Positions 19,866-28,509 of a DNA stretch of 64,000 bases are shown piece by piece. Below the pieces are notes generated by a model. The model searched no databases. It had not been told where the DNA came from and saw only the letters and a list, made by a program, of their open reading frames with translations. A program made the position numbers and the translations under genes. Origin of the DNA: VAZQ01 sp045811525 (GTDB lineage Bacteria > Pseudomonadota > Alphaproteobacteria > Rhizobiales > Xanthobacteraceae); assembly GCA_045811525.1 (NCBI GenBank), contig JBJMTV010000016.1, forward strand, positions 124,001 to 188,000. Direction: 5' to 3'. The stretch's first letter is position 1, and each line of letters begins with the position of its first letter.

Positions 19866-22649
19866 TCAGGCGGCCACGAGCTGTCGCAGCACGTAGTGCA
19901 GAATTCCGCCATTGCGGAAGTAGTCGAGCTCGTCGAGGGTGTCGATGCGGCACACCAGCGGAACGCGCTTGAGGCCGCCGTCACCGGCAACAATCTCGGC
20001 AAACATGCGCTGGCGCGGCTTGATCTCGCCGTGCAGCCCGCGGATGGTCACCTGCTCGTCGCCCTTAAGTCCGAGTCCCTGCCATGACGCGCCCTCCTCA
20101 AAGCAGAGCGGCAGCAACCCCATTCCAATCAAGTTCGAGCGGTGGATACGTTCAAACGATTGCGCGATGACGGCGCGCACCCCTAGCAGATTGGGTCCTT
20201 TGGCCGCCCAATCGCGCGAGGAGCCGCTCCCGTATTCCTTGCCGGCGAAGATCACCAGCGGCACGCGCTCGGCCTTGTAGCGCATCGCAGCATCGAAAAT
20301 CGACATGCGCTCGCGCGAGGGATGATGCACCGTGACGCCGCCCTCGACCCCGGGCACCATCTGGTTCTTGAGCCGAATATTGGCAAAGGTGCCGCGCATC
20401 ATCACCTCGTGATTGCCGCGACGGGTGCCGTATTGGTTGAAGTCGGCCGGCTTCACCTTGTGGTCGATCAGATACTTCCCGGCAGGGGAATCGATCTTGA
20501 TCGATCCCGCCGGAGAAATGTGATCGGTGGTGATGGAATCGAGCAGGAGGCAGAGCACGCGCGCGTCGACGATGTCGTGGAGCGGCGGCGCATGGCGCCC
20601 CATGCCGGCAAAGTAGGGCGGATTCTGTACATAGGTGGACTTCTTGTCCCAGGCGTAGGTTAGTCCGCCTTTGACGCTGATCGCGCGCCAATGGGCGTCG
20701 CCCTTGAAGACATCGGCGTATTTTTTCGCAAACATCTGCCTGGTGATGGTCTTGCGCAGGACGCTGTTTACCTCGCGGCTCGAGGGCCAGATATCCTTGA
20801 GGAAAACCTTCTTGCCGCTCTTATCCATGCCGAGCGGCTGCTTCAGCAGATCGGAATACATCGAGCCGGCGAGGGCATAAGCCACCACCAATGGTGGCGA
20901 CGCCAGATAGTTGGCACGCACGTCGGCATTGATGCGGCCCTCAAAATTGCGGTTGCCGGAAAGAACTGCGGCCGCGACGAGGTCCTGGTCGTTGATCGTC
21001 TTCGAAATCTCGGGCGCGAGCGGCCCGGAATTGCCGATGCACGTCGTGCAGCCAAAGCCGACCACGTTGTAGCCGAGCTTATCGAGGTCTTTTTGCAGGC
21101 CGGACTTGTCGAGATACTCCGCAACAACCTGCGACCCCGGCGCGAGCGAGGTCTTGACCCAAGGTTTGACCGTCAATCCTTTGGCGACTGCCTTGCGCGC
21201 CAGCAGCCCGGCACCCACCATCACGCTTGGGTTTGAGGTATTGGTGCAGGAGGTGATCGCCGCGATCACGACGTCGCCATGGCCGAGATCGTGGTCGCGA
21301 CCGGGAACCGGCACGCGATTGGCCGGGCCAGCCTTGGCGAAATTCTTGTCGAGCGAGGTGGCGAGCGAGGGATGCAGATCGAACACCTCCTTGCTGCTGC
21401 CGTTGCTGCCTTTGTTGAACTCCTTGTCCATGGATACCGTGAAGCCGGCCCTAACGTCTCGGAGTGCGATGCGGTCCTGCGGACGCTTGGGTCCGGCAAG
21501 CGAAGGCTCGACCTGCGCGAGCTCAAGCTTGAGCACGTCGGTAAAGACGGGCTCCTGCGTCGACTTGGTGCGGTACATGCCTTGCGCCTTGGCATAGGCA
21601 GCAACCAGCGCAATCTGCGCCGCTGGCCGGCTGGTATCCGAAAGGTATCGGAGCGTGTCGTCGTCGATCGGGAAGAAGCCGCAGGTGGCACCATATTCGG
21701 GCGACATGTTGCCGATGGTCGCCCTGTCAGCGATGGTCATGTTGGCGAGACCGGGGCCGAAAAACTCGACGAATCGTCCCACCACCCCGCGTTTGCGCAA
21801 CATCTGAGTGACTGTGAGCACGAGGTCGGTCGCGGTCACACCCTCCTTCAGCTTGCCTGTGAGCTTTACCCCGATCACCTCCGGCAGCAGCATGGAATAG
21901 GGTTGGCCCAGCATCGCGGCCTCGGCCTCTATGCCGCCCACTCCCCAGCCCAGCACCGACAGGCCGTTCACCATCGTGGTGTGGGAGTCGGTTCCGACCA
22001 GGGTGTCGGGATACGCGACATCCATGGTCTGCAGCTTCCCGTCGAGACGGACCTTGTCCCTCTTGCTGAAGATCGTATGCGAAAGGTATTCGAGATTGAC
22101 CTGGTGGCAGATGCCGGTCCCGGGCGGCACCACCCGGAAGTTGTCGAATGACTTTTGTGACCACTTGAGAAACTCGTAGCGCTCGCGGTTTTGCCGGTAT
22201 TCCTCCTCGACGTTTTTCTTGAGCGCAGTGTTGCTCCCGGAAAAGGTGACGGCCACCGAATGGTCGCAGACGAGGTCCACCGGAACCAAGGGGTTGATCT
22301 TTTTTGGGTCGCCACCCAGCATCTTCATGGCGTCGCGCATAGCAGCGAGATCGACGACTGCGGGGACGCCCGTGAAATCCTGCATCAGGACGCGCGCGGG
22401 CCGGAAGGCAATCTCCCGCTCGGAGGTCTTCGTCTTGAGCCATTGCGCAACCGCCAGCAGGTCGTCTTTGCTGACCGAGCGCCCATCCTCGTTGCGCAAG
22501 AGGTTCTCGAGCAGGACCTTCAGTGAGAATGGCAGGCGTGAAATGCCCTTGAGGCCGTTCTTTTCGGCGACCGGCAGGCTGTAATAAGCGTAGGTTTTAG
22601 TGCCTACTTTCAGGGGCCGGCAGCAGCGAAAGCTATCAAGTGAGGTCAT
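19866..22649 (-). CDS. acnA: Aconitate hydratase A
   Basis: [4Fe-4S] enzyme that isomerises citrate to isocitrate in the TCA cycle. 927 residues from ATG at 22649 (MTSLDSFRCCRPLKVGTKTY); an in-frame upstream start at 22802 is not conserved-looking. Cluster ligands are visible in AAITSCTNTSNPSVM (Cys about 466) and GCTTCIGNSGPL (about 532 and 535). GTDSHTTMVNGLSVLGWGVG lies in the catalytic core, and the C-terminal swivel domain has YGSGSSRDWAAKGP. This is the AcnA/IRP1-type domain order rather than AcnB. Divergent from ccmA, a common alphaproteobacterial arrangement. Confidence 0.97.
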   Translation of the reverse strand: MTSLDSFRCCRPLKVGTKTYAYYSLPVAEKNGLKGISRLPFSLKVLLENLLRNEDGRSVSKDDLLAVAQWLKTKTSEREIAFRPARVLMQDFTGVPAVVDLAAMRDAMKMLGGDPKKINPLVPVDLVCDHSVAVTFSGSNTALKKNVEEEYRQNRERYEFLKWSQKSFDNFRVVPPGTGICHQVNLEYLSHTIFSKRDKVRLDGKLQTMDVAYPDTLVGTDSHTTMVNGLSVLGWGVGGIEAEAAMLGQPYSMLLPEVIGVKLTGKLKEGVTATDLVLTVTQMLRKRGVVGRFVEFFGPGLANMTIADRATIGNMSPEYGATCGFFPIDDDTLRYLSDTSRPAAQIALVAAYAKAQGMYRTKSTQEPVFTDVLKLELAQVEPSLAGPKRPQDRIALRDVRAGFTVSMDKEFNKGSNGSSKEVFDLHPSLATSLDKNFAKAGPANRVPVPGRDHDLGHGDVVIAAITSCTNTSNPSVMVGAGLLARKAVAKGLTVKPWVKTSLAPGSQVVAEYLDKSGLQKDLDKLGYNVVGFGCTTCIGNSGPLAPEISKTINDQDLVAAAVLSGNRNFEGRINADVRANYLASPPLVVAYALAGSMYSDLLKQPLGMDKSGKKVFLKDIWPSSREVNSVLRKTITRQMFAKKYADVFKGDAHWRAISVKGGLTYAWDKKSTYVQNPPYFAGMGRHAPPLHDIVDARVLCLLLDSITTDHISPAGSIKIDSPAGKYLIDHKVKPADFNQYGTRRGNHEVMMRGTFANIRLKNQMVPGVEGGVTVHHPSRERMSIFDAAMRYKAERVPLVIFAGKEYGSGSSRDWAAKGPNLLGVRAVIAQSFERIHRSNLIGMGLLPLCFEEGASWQGLGLKGDEQVTIRGLHGEIKPRQRMFAEIVAGDGGLKRVPLVCRIDTLDELDYFRNGGILHYVLRQLVAA

Positions 22650-22915
22650 TCTTTTTGTCCCATTCAACCGGGAGGCAGCGGTCGACGGCAGGGGATTGCC
22701 GGAAGCGCTTCCTCTTTGCCGGTCGTGAGCTCCGCGCCGGTTGAAAGGTTGCACGGGCGCATGGCTTATAGGGTCTTTTCTTGCCGTGTTCCAGAAAATC
22801 AATTTGATGCAGGAATGAACCTCAAATCAGCGGCCGCCCCAGCATTTTTCAGCTCCGAACGCCACGCGCGCCGCCGCTCGCCAGGCCCGACTTGACCCCG
22901 GCGGCGACGACCTCG

Positions 22916-23515
22916 ATGTGCCTGCGAGCGAGCGCTCTTTGCTGCATGCGCGGCGGCCGAGAGGTATTTCGGGATGTGAGCTTTTCCGTCCGCGCCGGCG
23001 AGGCCTTGACCGTTACTGGTCCGAATGGTGCGGGCAAGTCATCGCTGCTGCGGCTGCTGATTGGCTTGGTCAGCCCGACCAGCGGCGCGATCGAGCTTAT
23101 CGGTGGCGATCCGGAGCTCGTTTTGGCGGAGCAGGCGCATTATCTCGGGCACCAGGATGCCCTGAAACCTGCTCTGACAGTGCGAGAGAATCTTGCATTT
23201 TGGGCGAGCTTTCTGGGAAATGGCCGAACGCAAGACGTGCTCAGCCAGGTGGGGCTCGACGGATTGGGCCACCTGCCTGCACTTTACCTTTCCGCGGGGC
23301 AGCGACGGCGCCTTTCGCTCGCGCGTCTGATTGCCGTCGAGCGCCCCATCTGGCTCCTCGACGAGCCGACCTCCGCGCTGGATGCTCCCGCGCAGGCAGC
23401 GCTGGGCGAGCTCATGCGCCGCCACCTTGCGAGCGGTGGGCTCATCCTGGCCGCCACGCACGGTCCCATTGGACTCGAGCGGTCCCATGAGCTGCAGCTG
23501 CGAGGCGGCCGTTGA
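22916..23515 (+). CDS. ccmA: Haem exporter / cytochrome c maturation ATPase CcmA
   Basis: ATPase of the CcmABCD complex that releases haem-loaded CcmE for cytochrome c maturation. 199 residues from ATG 22916 (MCLRASALCCMRGGREVFRD), which matches the usual CcmA N-terminus; a TTG at 22892 would add eight residues. Walker A GPNGAGKSS (35-43), signature LSAGQRRRLSLARL, Walker B WLLDEPTSALDA and H-loop THG are intact. First of ccmA-B-C-D-G. The rest of the pathway (ccmE, F, H, I) is not in this window. Confidence 0.95.
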   Translation: MCLRASALCCMRGGREVFRDVSFSVRAGEALTVTGPNGAGKSSLLRLLIGLVSPTSGAIELIGGDPELVLAEQAHYLGHQDALKPALTVRENLAFWASFLGNGRTQDVLSQVGLDGLGHLPALYLSAGQRRRLSLARLIAVERPIWLLDEPTSALDAPAQAALGELMRRHLASGGLILAATHGPIGLERSHELQLRGGR

Positions 23516-23570
23516 CCAGCGCTCGGCTCGAGGCTCCCCTTCGATTTGGCGAGCTTGCCCGGAGCCCCAG

Positions 23571-24239
23571 GTGAAGGCGCTCACGGCACTGCTCCTGCGC
23601 GACCTGCGGCTCGCCATCCGGGCGGGAGGCGGCGCCCTCGTCGGCGTGTTGTTCTTCCTCATTGTGGTCACCCTCACGCCTTTTGCGATCGGGCCTGATC
23701 TCATCCTGCTGCAGCGGATCGGCCCAGCGATCCTGTGGATCGGAGCGCTGCTTGCGAGCTTGCTCGCTCTCGACCGCCTGCTGGTGATGGATTACGAGGA
23801 CGGCTCGCTCGACCTCATCCTGACCGCCCGCGTACCCCTCGAGCTTGCGCTTGCGACCAAGGCCTTGGCGCATTGGCTCACGACTGGGGTACCACTCGTT
23901 CTCGCAACGCCGCTCCTTGGGCTTCTCCTCAACCTGGAGCCTGGCGCCAGCTTCGCCGTGGCCCTGACCCTGCTGGCCGGCACGCCGGCCCTGACGTTCA
24001 CGGGCCTGATCGGAGCGGCCCTCACCGTGGCGCTCCGCCGCGGCGGGTTGCTGCTGGCTGTTCTGGTGCTGCCCCTAACGGTGCCGGTGCTGATCTTCGG
24101 TGTTGCTGCGTCCAATGCTGCGCTGATCGGACCAGTCCCGTTCGGCACTCCCTTCACTATCCTGTGCGCGCTGACGCTGATGGGCATTGTAGTAGGCCCA
24201 TTCGCGGCGTCCCTGGCCCTGCGTCAAGGGCTGGAATGA
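23571..24239 (+). CDS. ccmB: Haem exporter membrane protein CcmB
   Basis: Integral membrane subunit of the CcmABCD ABC-type complex. 222 residues from GTG 23571 (MKALTALLLRDLRLAIRAGG), the family length; no ATG fits, as the open frame runs far upstream through ccmA. Six hydrophobic segments can be seen. Conserved features are LLRDLRLAIRAGGGALVGVLF at the N-terminus, then LLALDRLLVMDYEDGSLDLIL and PFGTPFTILCALTLM. The spacing of 55 bp to ccmA and 77 bp to ccmC on one strand indicates an operon. Confidence 0.93.
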   Translation: MKALTALLLRDLRLAIRAGGGALVGVLFFLIVVTLTPFAIGPDLILLQRIGPAILWIGALLASLLALDRLLVMDYEDGSLDLILTARVPLELALATKALAHWLTTGVPLVLATPLLGLLLNLEPGASFAVALTLLAGTPALTFTGLIGAALTVALRRGGLLLAVLVLPLTVPVLIFGVAASNAALIGPVPFGTPFTILCALTLMGIVVGPFAASLALRQGLE

Positions 24240-24316
24240 GGGTGCGGCACGGAAGGCGGCCGCATTGCCGGTCATTGCCTGCGCCACTAAGAGTGGACCA
24301 GCCCAAGAGAGTAGCG

Positions 24317-25045
24317 ATGCCCCTGATCGACCTCGCCAATCCCTCGCGTTTCCTCAATCTGACAGAGCGCCTGCTGCCTTGGTTGACCGGCCTGACGATG
24401 CTCGCGTTCGCGGTCGGGCTCGTCGCGGTTTATGGGGCACCGGACGATTACCAGCAGGGCGCTACTGTCAAAATCATGTTCATCCACGTTCCGGCGGCAT
24501 GGCTTGGCATGCTCGGCTGGACGCTGATGAGCGTGGCGGCCCTGGGCACCCTCGTGTGGCGCCACCCGCTCGCCGACGTGGCTGCCAAAGCAGCCGCCCC
24601 GATCGGGGCGGCCTTCACGCTCATGTGTCTGGTCACGGGCTCGCTGTGGGGGCGGCCCATGTGGGGCACCTACTGGGTCTGGGACGCGCGGCTGACCTCG
24701 GTGCTCGTGCTGTTCCTCCTTTATCTCGGCGTGCTCGCCCTTTGGCGCACCATCGAGGAGCCGGCCCAGGCGGCCCGCGTGACTGCCGTCCTCACACTCG
24801 TCGGCGCCATCAACATACCGATCATCAAGTTCTCGGTGGATTGGTGGAGCACGCTGCACCAACCGGCATCAGTGCTCCGCTTGGCAGGCTCCGCCATTCA
24901 TCCGAGCATCCTCGTGCCGCTGCTGATCATGATCGCCGCATTTACCCTGCTGTTTGCGACGCTGCATCTCGCCGCCATGCGCAACGAGATCATGCGTCGG
25001 CGCGTGCGCACGATGCTCATGCTGCAGGCAGATGCTCGGACGTGA
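24317..25045 (+). CDS. ccmC: Haem transporter CcmC
   Basis: Membrane protein that attaches haem to CcmE in cytochrome c maturation. 242 residues from ATG 24317 with an AAGAGAG Shine-Dalgarno just upstream; six transmembrane helices. The tryptophan-rich WWD signature is WGRPMWGTYWVWDAR (about 111-125), flanked by candidate haem-ligand histidines in IMFIHVPAAW (His57) and SAIHPSILV (His195). The frame is open far upstream into ccmB, but that extension has no similarity. Its stop codon overlaps the ccmD start (ATGA). Confidence 0.96.
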   Translation: MPLIDLANPSRFLNLTERLLPWLTGLTMLAFAVGLVAVYGAPDDYQQGATVKIMFIHVPAAWLGMLGWTLMSVAALGTLVWRHPLADVAAKAAAPIGAAFTLMCLVTGSLWGRPMWGTYWVWDARLTSVLVLFLLYLGVLALWRTIEEPAQAARVTAVLTLVGAINIPIIKFSVDWWSTLHQPASVLRLAGSAIHPSILVPLLIMIAAFTLLFATLHLAAMRNEIMRRRVRTMLMLQADART

Positions 25046-25227
25046 TGATGGATCTGGGCCCGCATGCGGCATTCATTGTGAGTGCCTATGCCGTCGCGCT
25101 GGCGATCGTCGCGGGATTGGTCCTGTGGGTCGCGCTCGACCGGCACCGCCTGAAGGGCATGTTGAATGATCTCGAGCGGGGCGGCGTTGCACGCCGCTCC
25201 CGGCGAGCCGAAAAGGAGTTCCGGTGA
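25045..25227 (+). CDS. ccmD: Haem exporter small subunit CcmD
   Basis: 60-residue membrane protein that stabilises CcmABC and assists release of holo-CcmE. From ATG at 25045 it overlaps the ccmC stop by four bases. It has one transmembrane helix (FIVSAYAVALAIVAGLVLWV) followed by a basic cytoplasmic tail (RHRLKGMLNDLERGGVARRS), the typical CcmD design. An alternative ATG is the very next codon. Its stop in turn overlaps the GTG of ccmG. It is identified by position and topology as much as by sequence, since the family is poorly conserved. Confidence 0.92.
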   Translation: MMDLGPHAAFIVSAYAVALAIVAGLVLWVALDRHRLKGMLNDLERGGVARRSRRAEKEFR

Positions 25228-25841
25228 GCTCAATCGACAACAATGCAGTCCGGTCCGGACCCCTCGAGCGCGATGCCGGCATTCGTCGGCGGCGGCTTAT
25301 TGTGCTTATACCGCTTGCGGTCTTTCTGGGCCTGGCGATGCTGCTTTTGCTGCGCCTCGGGGCGGGCGATCCCTCACGCATCCCCTCGGCATTGATCGGC
25401 CATCCCGCTCCCCCCACGAGCTTGCCGCCGCTGGCCGGTCTGGAGCGCGACGGCAAGCCAGTCCCCGGGCTTGAGGCGAAGTCATTCGAAGGTGCGGTGA
25501 CGCTCGTCAATGTGTGGGCATCATGGTGCGTTCCGTGCCGCGACGAGGCGCCATTGCTGGTCCAGCTTGCGAGCGACCAACGCCTACGCGTTGCCGGCAT
25601 CAACTATAAGGATCAACCCGACACCGCCCGCCGTTTTCTCGGCCGCTATGGCAACCCGTTCGTCGCGAATGGCGTCGACAGCAATGGGCGGGCAGCCATC
25701 GAGTGGGGCGTCTACGGCGTGCCTGAGACTTTTATCATCGGCCGCGACGGCCGCATCGCCTACAAGCTGATCGGGCCGATCACACCCGACAATCTCGATA
25801 GCGTGCTCAAACCGGCGATCGAGAAGGCATTGACGAAGTAG
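25224..25841 (+). CDS. ccmG: Thiol:disulfide interchange protein CcmG/DsbE
   Basis: Periplasmic, membrane-anchored thioredoxin-like protein that keeps apocytochrome c or CcmH cysteines reduced. 205 residues from GTG 25224, with an AAAAGGAG Shine-Dalgarno at 25211-25218. An N-terminal anchor helix (RRRLIVLIPLAVFLGLAMLL, about 22-41) precedes the redox motif VWASWCVPC (Cys102, Cys105). The cis-Pro loop GVYGVPETF and the GRDGRIAYKLIGPIT stretch are typical of DsbE. It closes the ccmABCDG series; the 3' flank holds a duplicated fragment of ispZ. Confidence 0.96.
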   Translation: MSSIDNNAVRSGPLERDAGIRRRRLIVLIPLAVFLGLAMLLLLRLGAGDPSRIPSALIGHPAPPTSLPPLAGLERDGKPVPGLEAKSFEGAVTLVNVWASWCVPCRDEAPLLVQLASDQRLRVAGINYKDQPDTARRFLGRYGNPFVANGVDSNGRAAIEWGVYGVPETFIIGRDGRIAYKLIGPITPDNLDSVLKPAIEKALTK

Positions 25842-25845
25842 GCTG

Positions 25846-25877
25846 CTAGGCGTCCTCGCTGTTCTCCGCGTATTTCG
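25846..25877. repeat. Detached 32-bp copy of the ispZ 3' end
   Basis: The 32 bases at 25846-25877 are identical to 26050-26081, which encode the last ten codons and stop of ispZ on the minus strand. This copy has no gene around it and starts 5 bp after the ccmG stop. It and the true ispZ end bracket the inverted-repeat element at 25881-26035. Confidence 0.9.
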
Positions 25878-25880
25878 CCC

Positions 25881-26035
25881 TAGGGTGCGCAAAGCCGCTG
25901 AGCCCGTTCGCAACTCTCGCGCAGCGCAAGGTGCAAAGCGGCGTGCGCACCACAAGTTTTCGCTGGTGCGCACGGCGCGCCTGCTAACGGTCGCCCCTCA
26001 TAACCCTTATGCCCTGCGCGCCTTTGCGCACCCTA
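25881..26035. repeat. 155-bp MITE-like element with 14-bp terminal inverted repeats
   Basis: Ends are TAGGGTGCGCAAAG (25881-25894) and its perfect complement (26022-26035). A second, inner palindrome, CGTGCGCACCA with TGGTGCGCACG (about 25942-25974), can form a cruciform. It has no coding capacity. Size, inverted ends and internal hairpin fit a non-autonomous miniature element or a large REP/BIME-type palindrome; no transposase is nearby to choose between them. Confidence 0.75.
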
Positions 26036-26049
26036 CCTCGCCTGAGTTT

Positions 26050-26685
26050 CTAGGCGTCCTCGCTGTTCTCCGCGTATTTCGTCAGAAGTGGGTACTGCAG
26101 CGCCGCGAACAGCAAGGTGAGCGGCAGGACGCCGAAAACCTTGAAGGTCACCCAGGTATCAGTGGTCTGCGTCGCGCGGACGATCTCGTTGAGAAGTGCC
26201 AGCACCAAAAAGAACAGCGCCCACCGCAACGTGAGCTTGCGCCAACCTTCTTCCTGCAAATGGAAAACAGTGTCGAACAGCACGCCCAGCAACGACTTGC
26301 CGAAGGCAAGCCCACCAAGCAGCACCCCGCCGAACAGCAAGTAGATGATCGTAGGCTTGAGCTTGATGAATGTCTCGTTCTGCAGGGCAAGAGTAAGCCC
26401 GCCGAACACGACGACGATGACCGCGGTCACCAACGGCATCAGTGGCAGGTGACGCGTCAGCGCGTATCCCACGGCCAGAGTGGCGAGGACCGCAACCATG
26501 AAGACCGCAGTGGCGGTGAAGATTCCGGCATGCTCGCCACTCACCAGCTCCGGTCCGAGCAATGGCGCCAGCAATGGCGCGAACAATTGCGGCCGGGTAT
26601 TCGCGGCAAAGAACAACAGGAGCGGCCCGAGATCGAGCGCGAGCTTGAGGCCGGGGTCGAGCTGGCGCTTGGGGGTCGCGTTCAT
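26050..26685 (-). CDS. ispZ: Intracellular septation protein A (YciB/IspZ family)
   Basis: Inner-membrane protein of the septation protein A family, needed for normal septation in Shigella and linked to the envelope elongation/division machinery. 211 residues with about five to six hydrophobic segments. Conserved features are LALDLGPLLLFFAAN near the N-terminus, the middle KPTIIYLLFGGVLLGGLAFG, then EEGWRKLTLRWALFFL and TDTWVTFKVFGVLPLTLLF. Its ATG overlaps the ftsY stop (ATGA), so it is coupled to ftsY. The 3' end is duplicated 172 bp further on. Confidence 0.94.
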   Translation of the reverse strand: MNATPKRQLDPGLKLALDLGPLLLFFAANTRPQLFAPLLAPLLGPELVSGEHAGIFTATAVFMVAVLATLAVGYALTRHLPLMPLVTAVIVVVFGGLTLALQNETFIKLKPTIIYLLFGGVLLGGLAFGKSLLGVLFDTVFHLQEEGWRKLTLRWALFFLVLALLNEIVRATQTTDTWVTFKVFGVLPLTLLFAALQYPLLTKYAENSEDA

Positions 26686-27635
26686 GGCCTGCCCTCATCC
26701 GCACCGAGGCCCGCTATGGCATTAGCGAACTCCTTGGCCGAGAACGGCGCCAGGTCGTCCACGTTCTCACCCACTCCTAAAAAGTGCACCGGCAGATCGT
26801 ACTTTGCCGCGATCGCCACCAGAATGCCTCCGCGCGCCGTGCCGTCGAGCTTGGTCATGACCAGGCCCGTAACGCCGGCAATGCTGCGGAACACCTCGAC
26901 TTGGGAGAGGGCGTTCTGCCCGACAGTTGCATCGAGCACGAGCAGCACCGCGTGCGGCGCCGATGGCTCGAGCTTGCGCATCACGCGGATCATCTTGGTG
27001 AGCTCGTCCATGAGCAGAGCCTTGTTCTGCAGACGTCCAGCGGTGTCGATCAGCAGTACGTCGGTCTCCTGCGCGCGCGCCTCCACGAGTGCATCAAATG
27101 CGAGCCCGGCCGCATCGGCGCCTTGCGGTCGCGTGATCACCGGCGTTGCGCTGCGTGCGCCCCAGATGCTGAGCTGCTCGATGGCGGCGGCGCGAAAAGT
27201 ATCGCCTGCCGCGAGCATCACGGAGCGTCCTTCCGCGCGCACGCGTGCGGCGAGCTTGCCAAGGGTGGTCGTCTTGCCGGAGCCGTTCACGCCGACCACC
27301 AGGACGACAAATGGTTTGCTCCCGGCGAGCACAAGGGGCTTCGCGATCGGCTCCAATATCTTTTCCACCTCGGCCGCCACCACTGTCTTCACCTCATCGG
27401 GCGTGATTGTCTTGTCGTAGCGGCCTTCGCCAACGGCCGCTGCAATCCTTGCGGCTGTGTCGACGCCGAGATCGGCACGAATCAGCACCTCCTCGATCTC
27501 ATCGATCATTGCCTGGTCAAGGCGGCGCTTGACCACCACGTCAGTGATGGCAGCACCGATCGAGCTCGAGGTGCGCCGGAGCCCGCCGCTCAGCCGCTGC
27601 CACCAGCTCTGTTTCTGCTGCGTGCTGTCGTCCAT
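26682..27635 (-). CDS. ftsY: Signal recognition particle receptor FtsY
   Basis: SRP receptor GTPase that delivers ribosome-nascent chain complexes to the Sec translocon. 317 residues, a short form lacking the long acidic A domain of E. coli; this is usual in alphaproteobacteria. The N domain covers about 1-100. GTPase motifs: G1 GVNGSGKTTT (115-124), the DTFRAAAIEQL segment, G3 DTAGRLQNKALLMDEL, and G4 TKLDGTARGG. It starts 9 bp from an alternative GTG start of the divergent pseudouridine synthase gene and is followed by ispZ with a four-base overlap. Confidence 0.97.
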   Translation of the reverse strand: MDDSTQQKQSWWQRLSGGLRRTSSSIGAAITDVVVKRRLDQAMIDEIEEVLIRADLGVDTAARIAAAVGEGRYDKTITPDEVKTVVAAEVEKILEPIAKPLVLAGSKPFVVLVVGVNGSGKTTTLGKLAARVRAEGRSVMLAAGDTFRAAAIEQLSIWGARSATPVITRPQGADAAGLAFDALVEARAQETDVLLIDTAGRLQNKALLMDELTKMIRVMRKLEPSAPHAVLLVLDATVGQNALSQVEVFRSIAGVTGLVMTKLDGTARGGILVAIAAKYDLPVHFLGVGENVDDLAPFSAKEFANAIAGLGADEGRP

Positions 27636-27675
27636 ACGGGGCCCGTGATAGCCAATTTGGCGCAGGACGCAAACG

Positions 27676-28379
27676 ATGACCCCGGAAGAGATAGTGGCAC
27701 GCCTCCTTTACCGGGACGGTCTATCATCCTCGACAAACCCGCGGGTTTCGCTGTCCACAAGGGTCCCAAAGGCGGCGAGAGCCTCGAGGACTATTTCGGC
27801 GCGCTGCGCTTCGGGCTGCCGCGCGCGCCCGCTCTGGCGCACCGTTTGGACCGCGACACGTCAGGCTGTCTCGTGCTCGGGCGGCACCGGAAGGCGCTCG
27901 CCGAGCTCGGCCGTCTTTTCAAGGGTGGCGCCATCGAGAAAACTTATTGGGCCGTTGTGCACGGCAGCCCCGCAGATGATGACGGCCGCATCGAGCTCCC
28001 GCTGGGTCGCAAGGACGCGACGCGCGGGTGGTGGATGAAGCATGACCCCGCGGGGCAGCCGGCGATCACCACTTGGAAGGTGATGGGGCGAGCGGAGCAC
28101 GAGCCCGTCACTTGGCTCGCGCTCGAGCCGCTCACCGGGCGCACGCATCAGCTGCGGGTGCATTGTGGGGCGATGGGATGGCCGATCATCGGCGACAGCG
28201 TCTACGGGGCGGCGCCGCGCACGGGCGGGCCCGTGCTGCACCTGCATGCCCGCGCGATTGCAGTTCCGCTCTACAAGAACCGCGAGACCATTCGCGTAAG
28301 CGCACCAGTCCCCGAACACATGCGAGACAGGCTGGAAATGTGCGGCTGGACCGGAGAAGTGTATCGGCTGGTCGATTAG
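27676..28379 (+). CDS. RluA-family RNA pseudouridine synthase, with a probable N-terminal frameshift
   Basis: Pseudouridine synthase of the RluA/YqcB type. The body is clear: IILDKPAGFAVHKGPKGGES, catalytic Asp in HRLDRDTSGCLVLGRH, LGRKDATRGWWMKHDPAG, and LEPLTGRTHQLRVHCGAMG. This frame has no ATG near the expected start. The ATG at 27676 instead opens a frame reading MTPEEIVARLLYRDGL, which looks like the missing N-terminus but lies in another frame. A net loss of one base (mod 3) near 27720 would join them. It may be a real mutation or a sequencing/assembly error. The alternative is a GTG start at 27645 giving an intact 244-residue protein with an unusual N-terminus. RNA target unknown. Confidence 0.8.
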
Positions 28380-28484
28380 CGCGCAGGAGGATGCGGCGAC
28401 CTCGAGAGCAGCGGCGCGATGCACACCTCAAGGCAGTGCGAGCGCACGGCCCGGGCGCGTCGAACGTCGACAAGCACTTCGTGC

Positions 28485-28507
28485 GCTCCCCTCCCCTTGT
28501 GGGCAGG
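28485..28507. repeat. Fragment of the GC-rich palindromic repeat
   Basis: GCTCCCCTCCCCTTGTGGG plus a few bases matches the left half of the unit at 18892-18931 but lacks the G-rich right half. It sits in the 130-bp gap between the pseudouridine synthase and the HEPN-like gene, at the edge of the accessory patch. Confidence 0.5.
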
Positions 28508-28509
28508 CT

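Noticed and set aside
23735..24316. Long upstream extension of the ccmC frame
   Set aside because: It lies inside ccmB in another frame; ATG 24317 with its ribosome-binding site gives the standard CcmC N-terminus.
25885..27420. 511-codon plus-strand frame opposite ispZ and ftsY
   Set aside because: Antisense shadow starting in the inverted-repeat element; ispZ and ftsY are clear on the other strand.
26784..27644. Long upstream extension of the pseudouridine synthase frame
   Set aside because: The extension is antisense to ftsY; only the region after 27720 resembles RluA-type enzymes.
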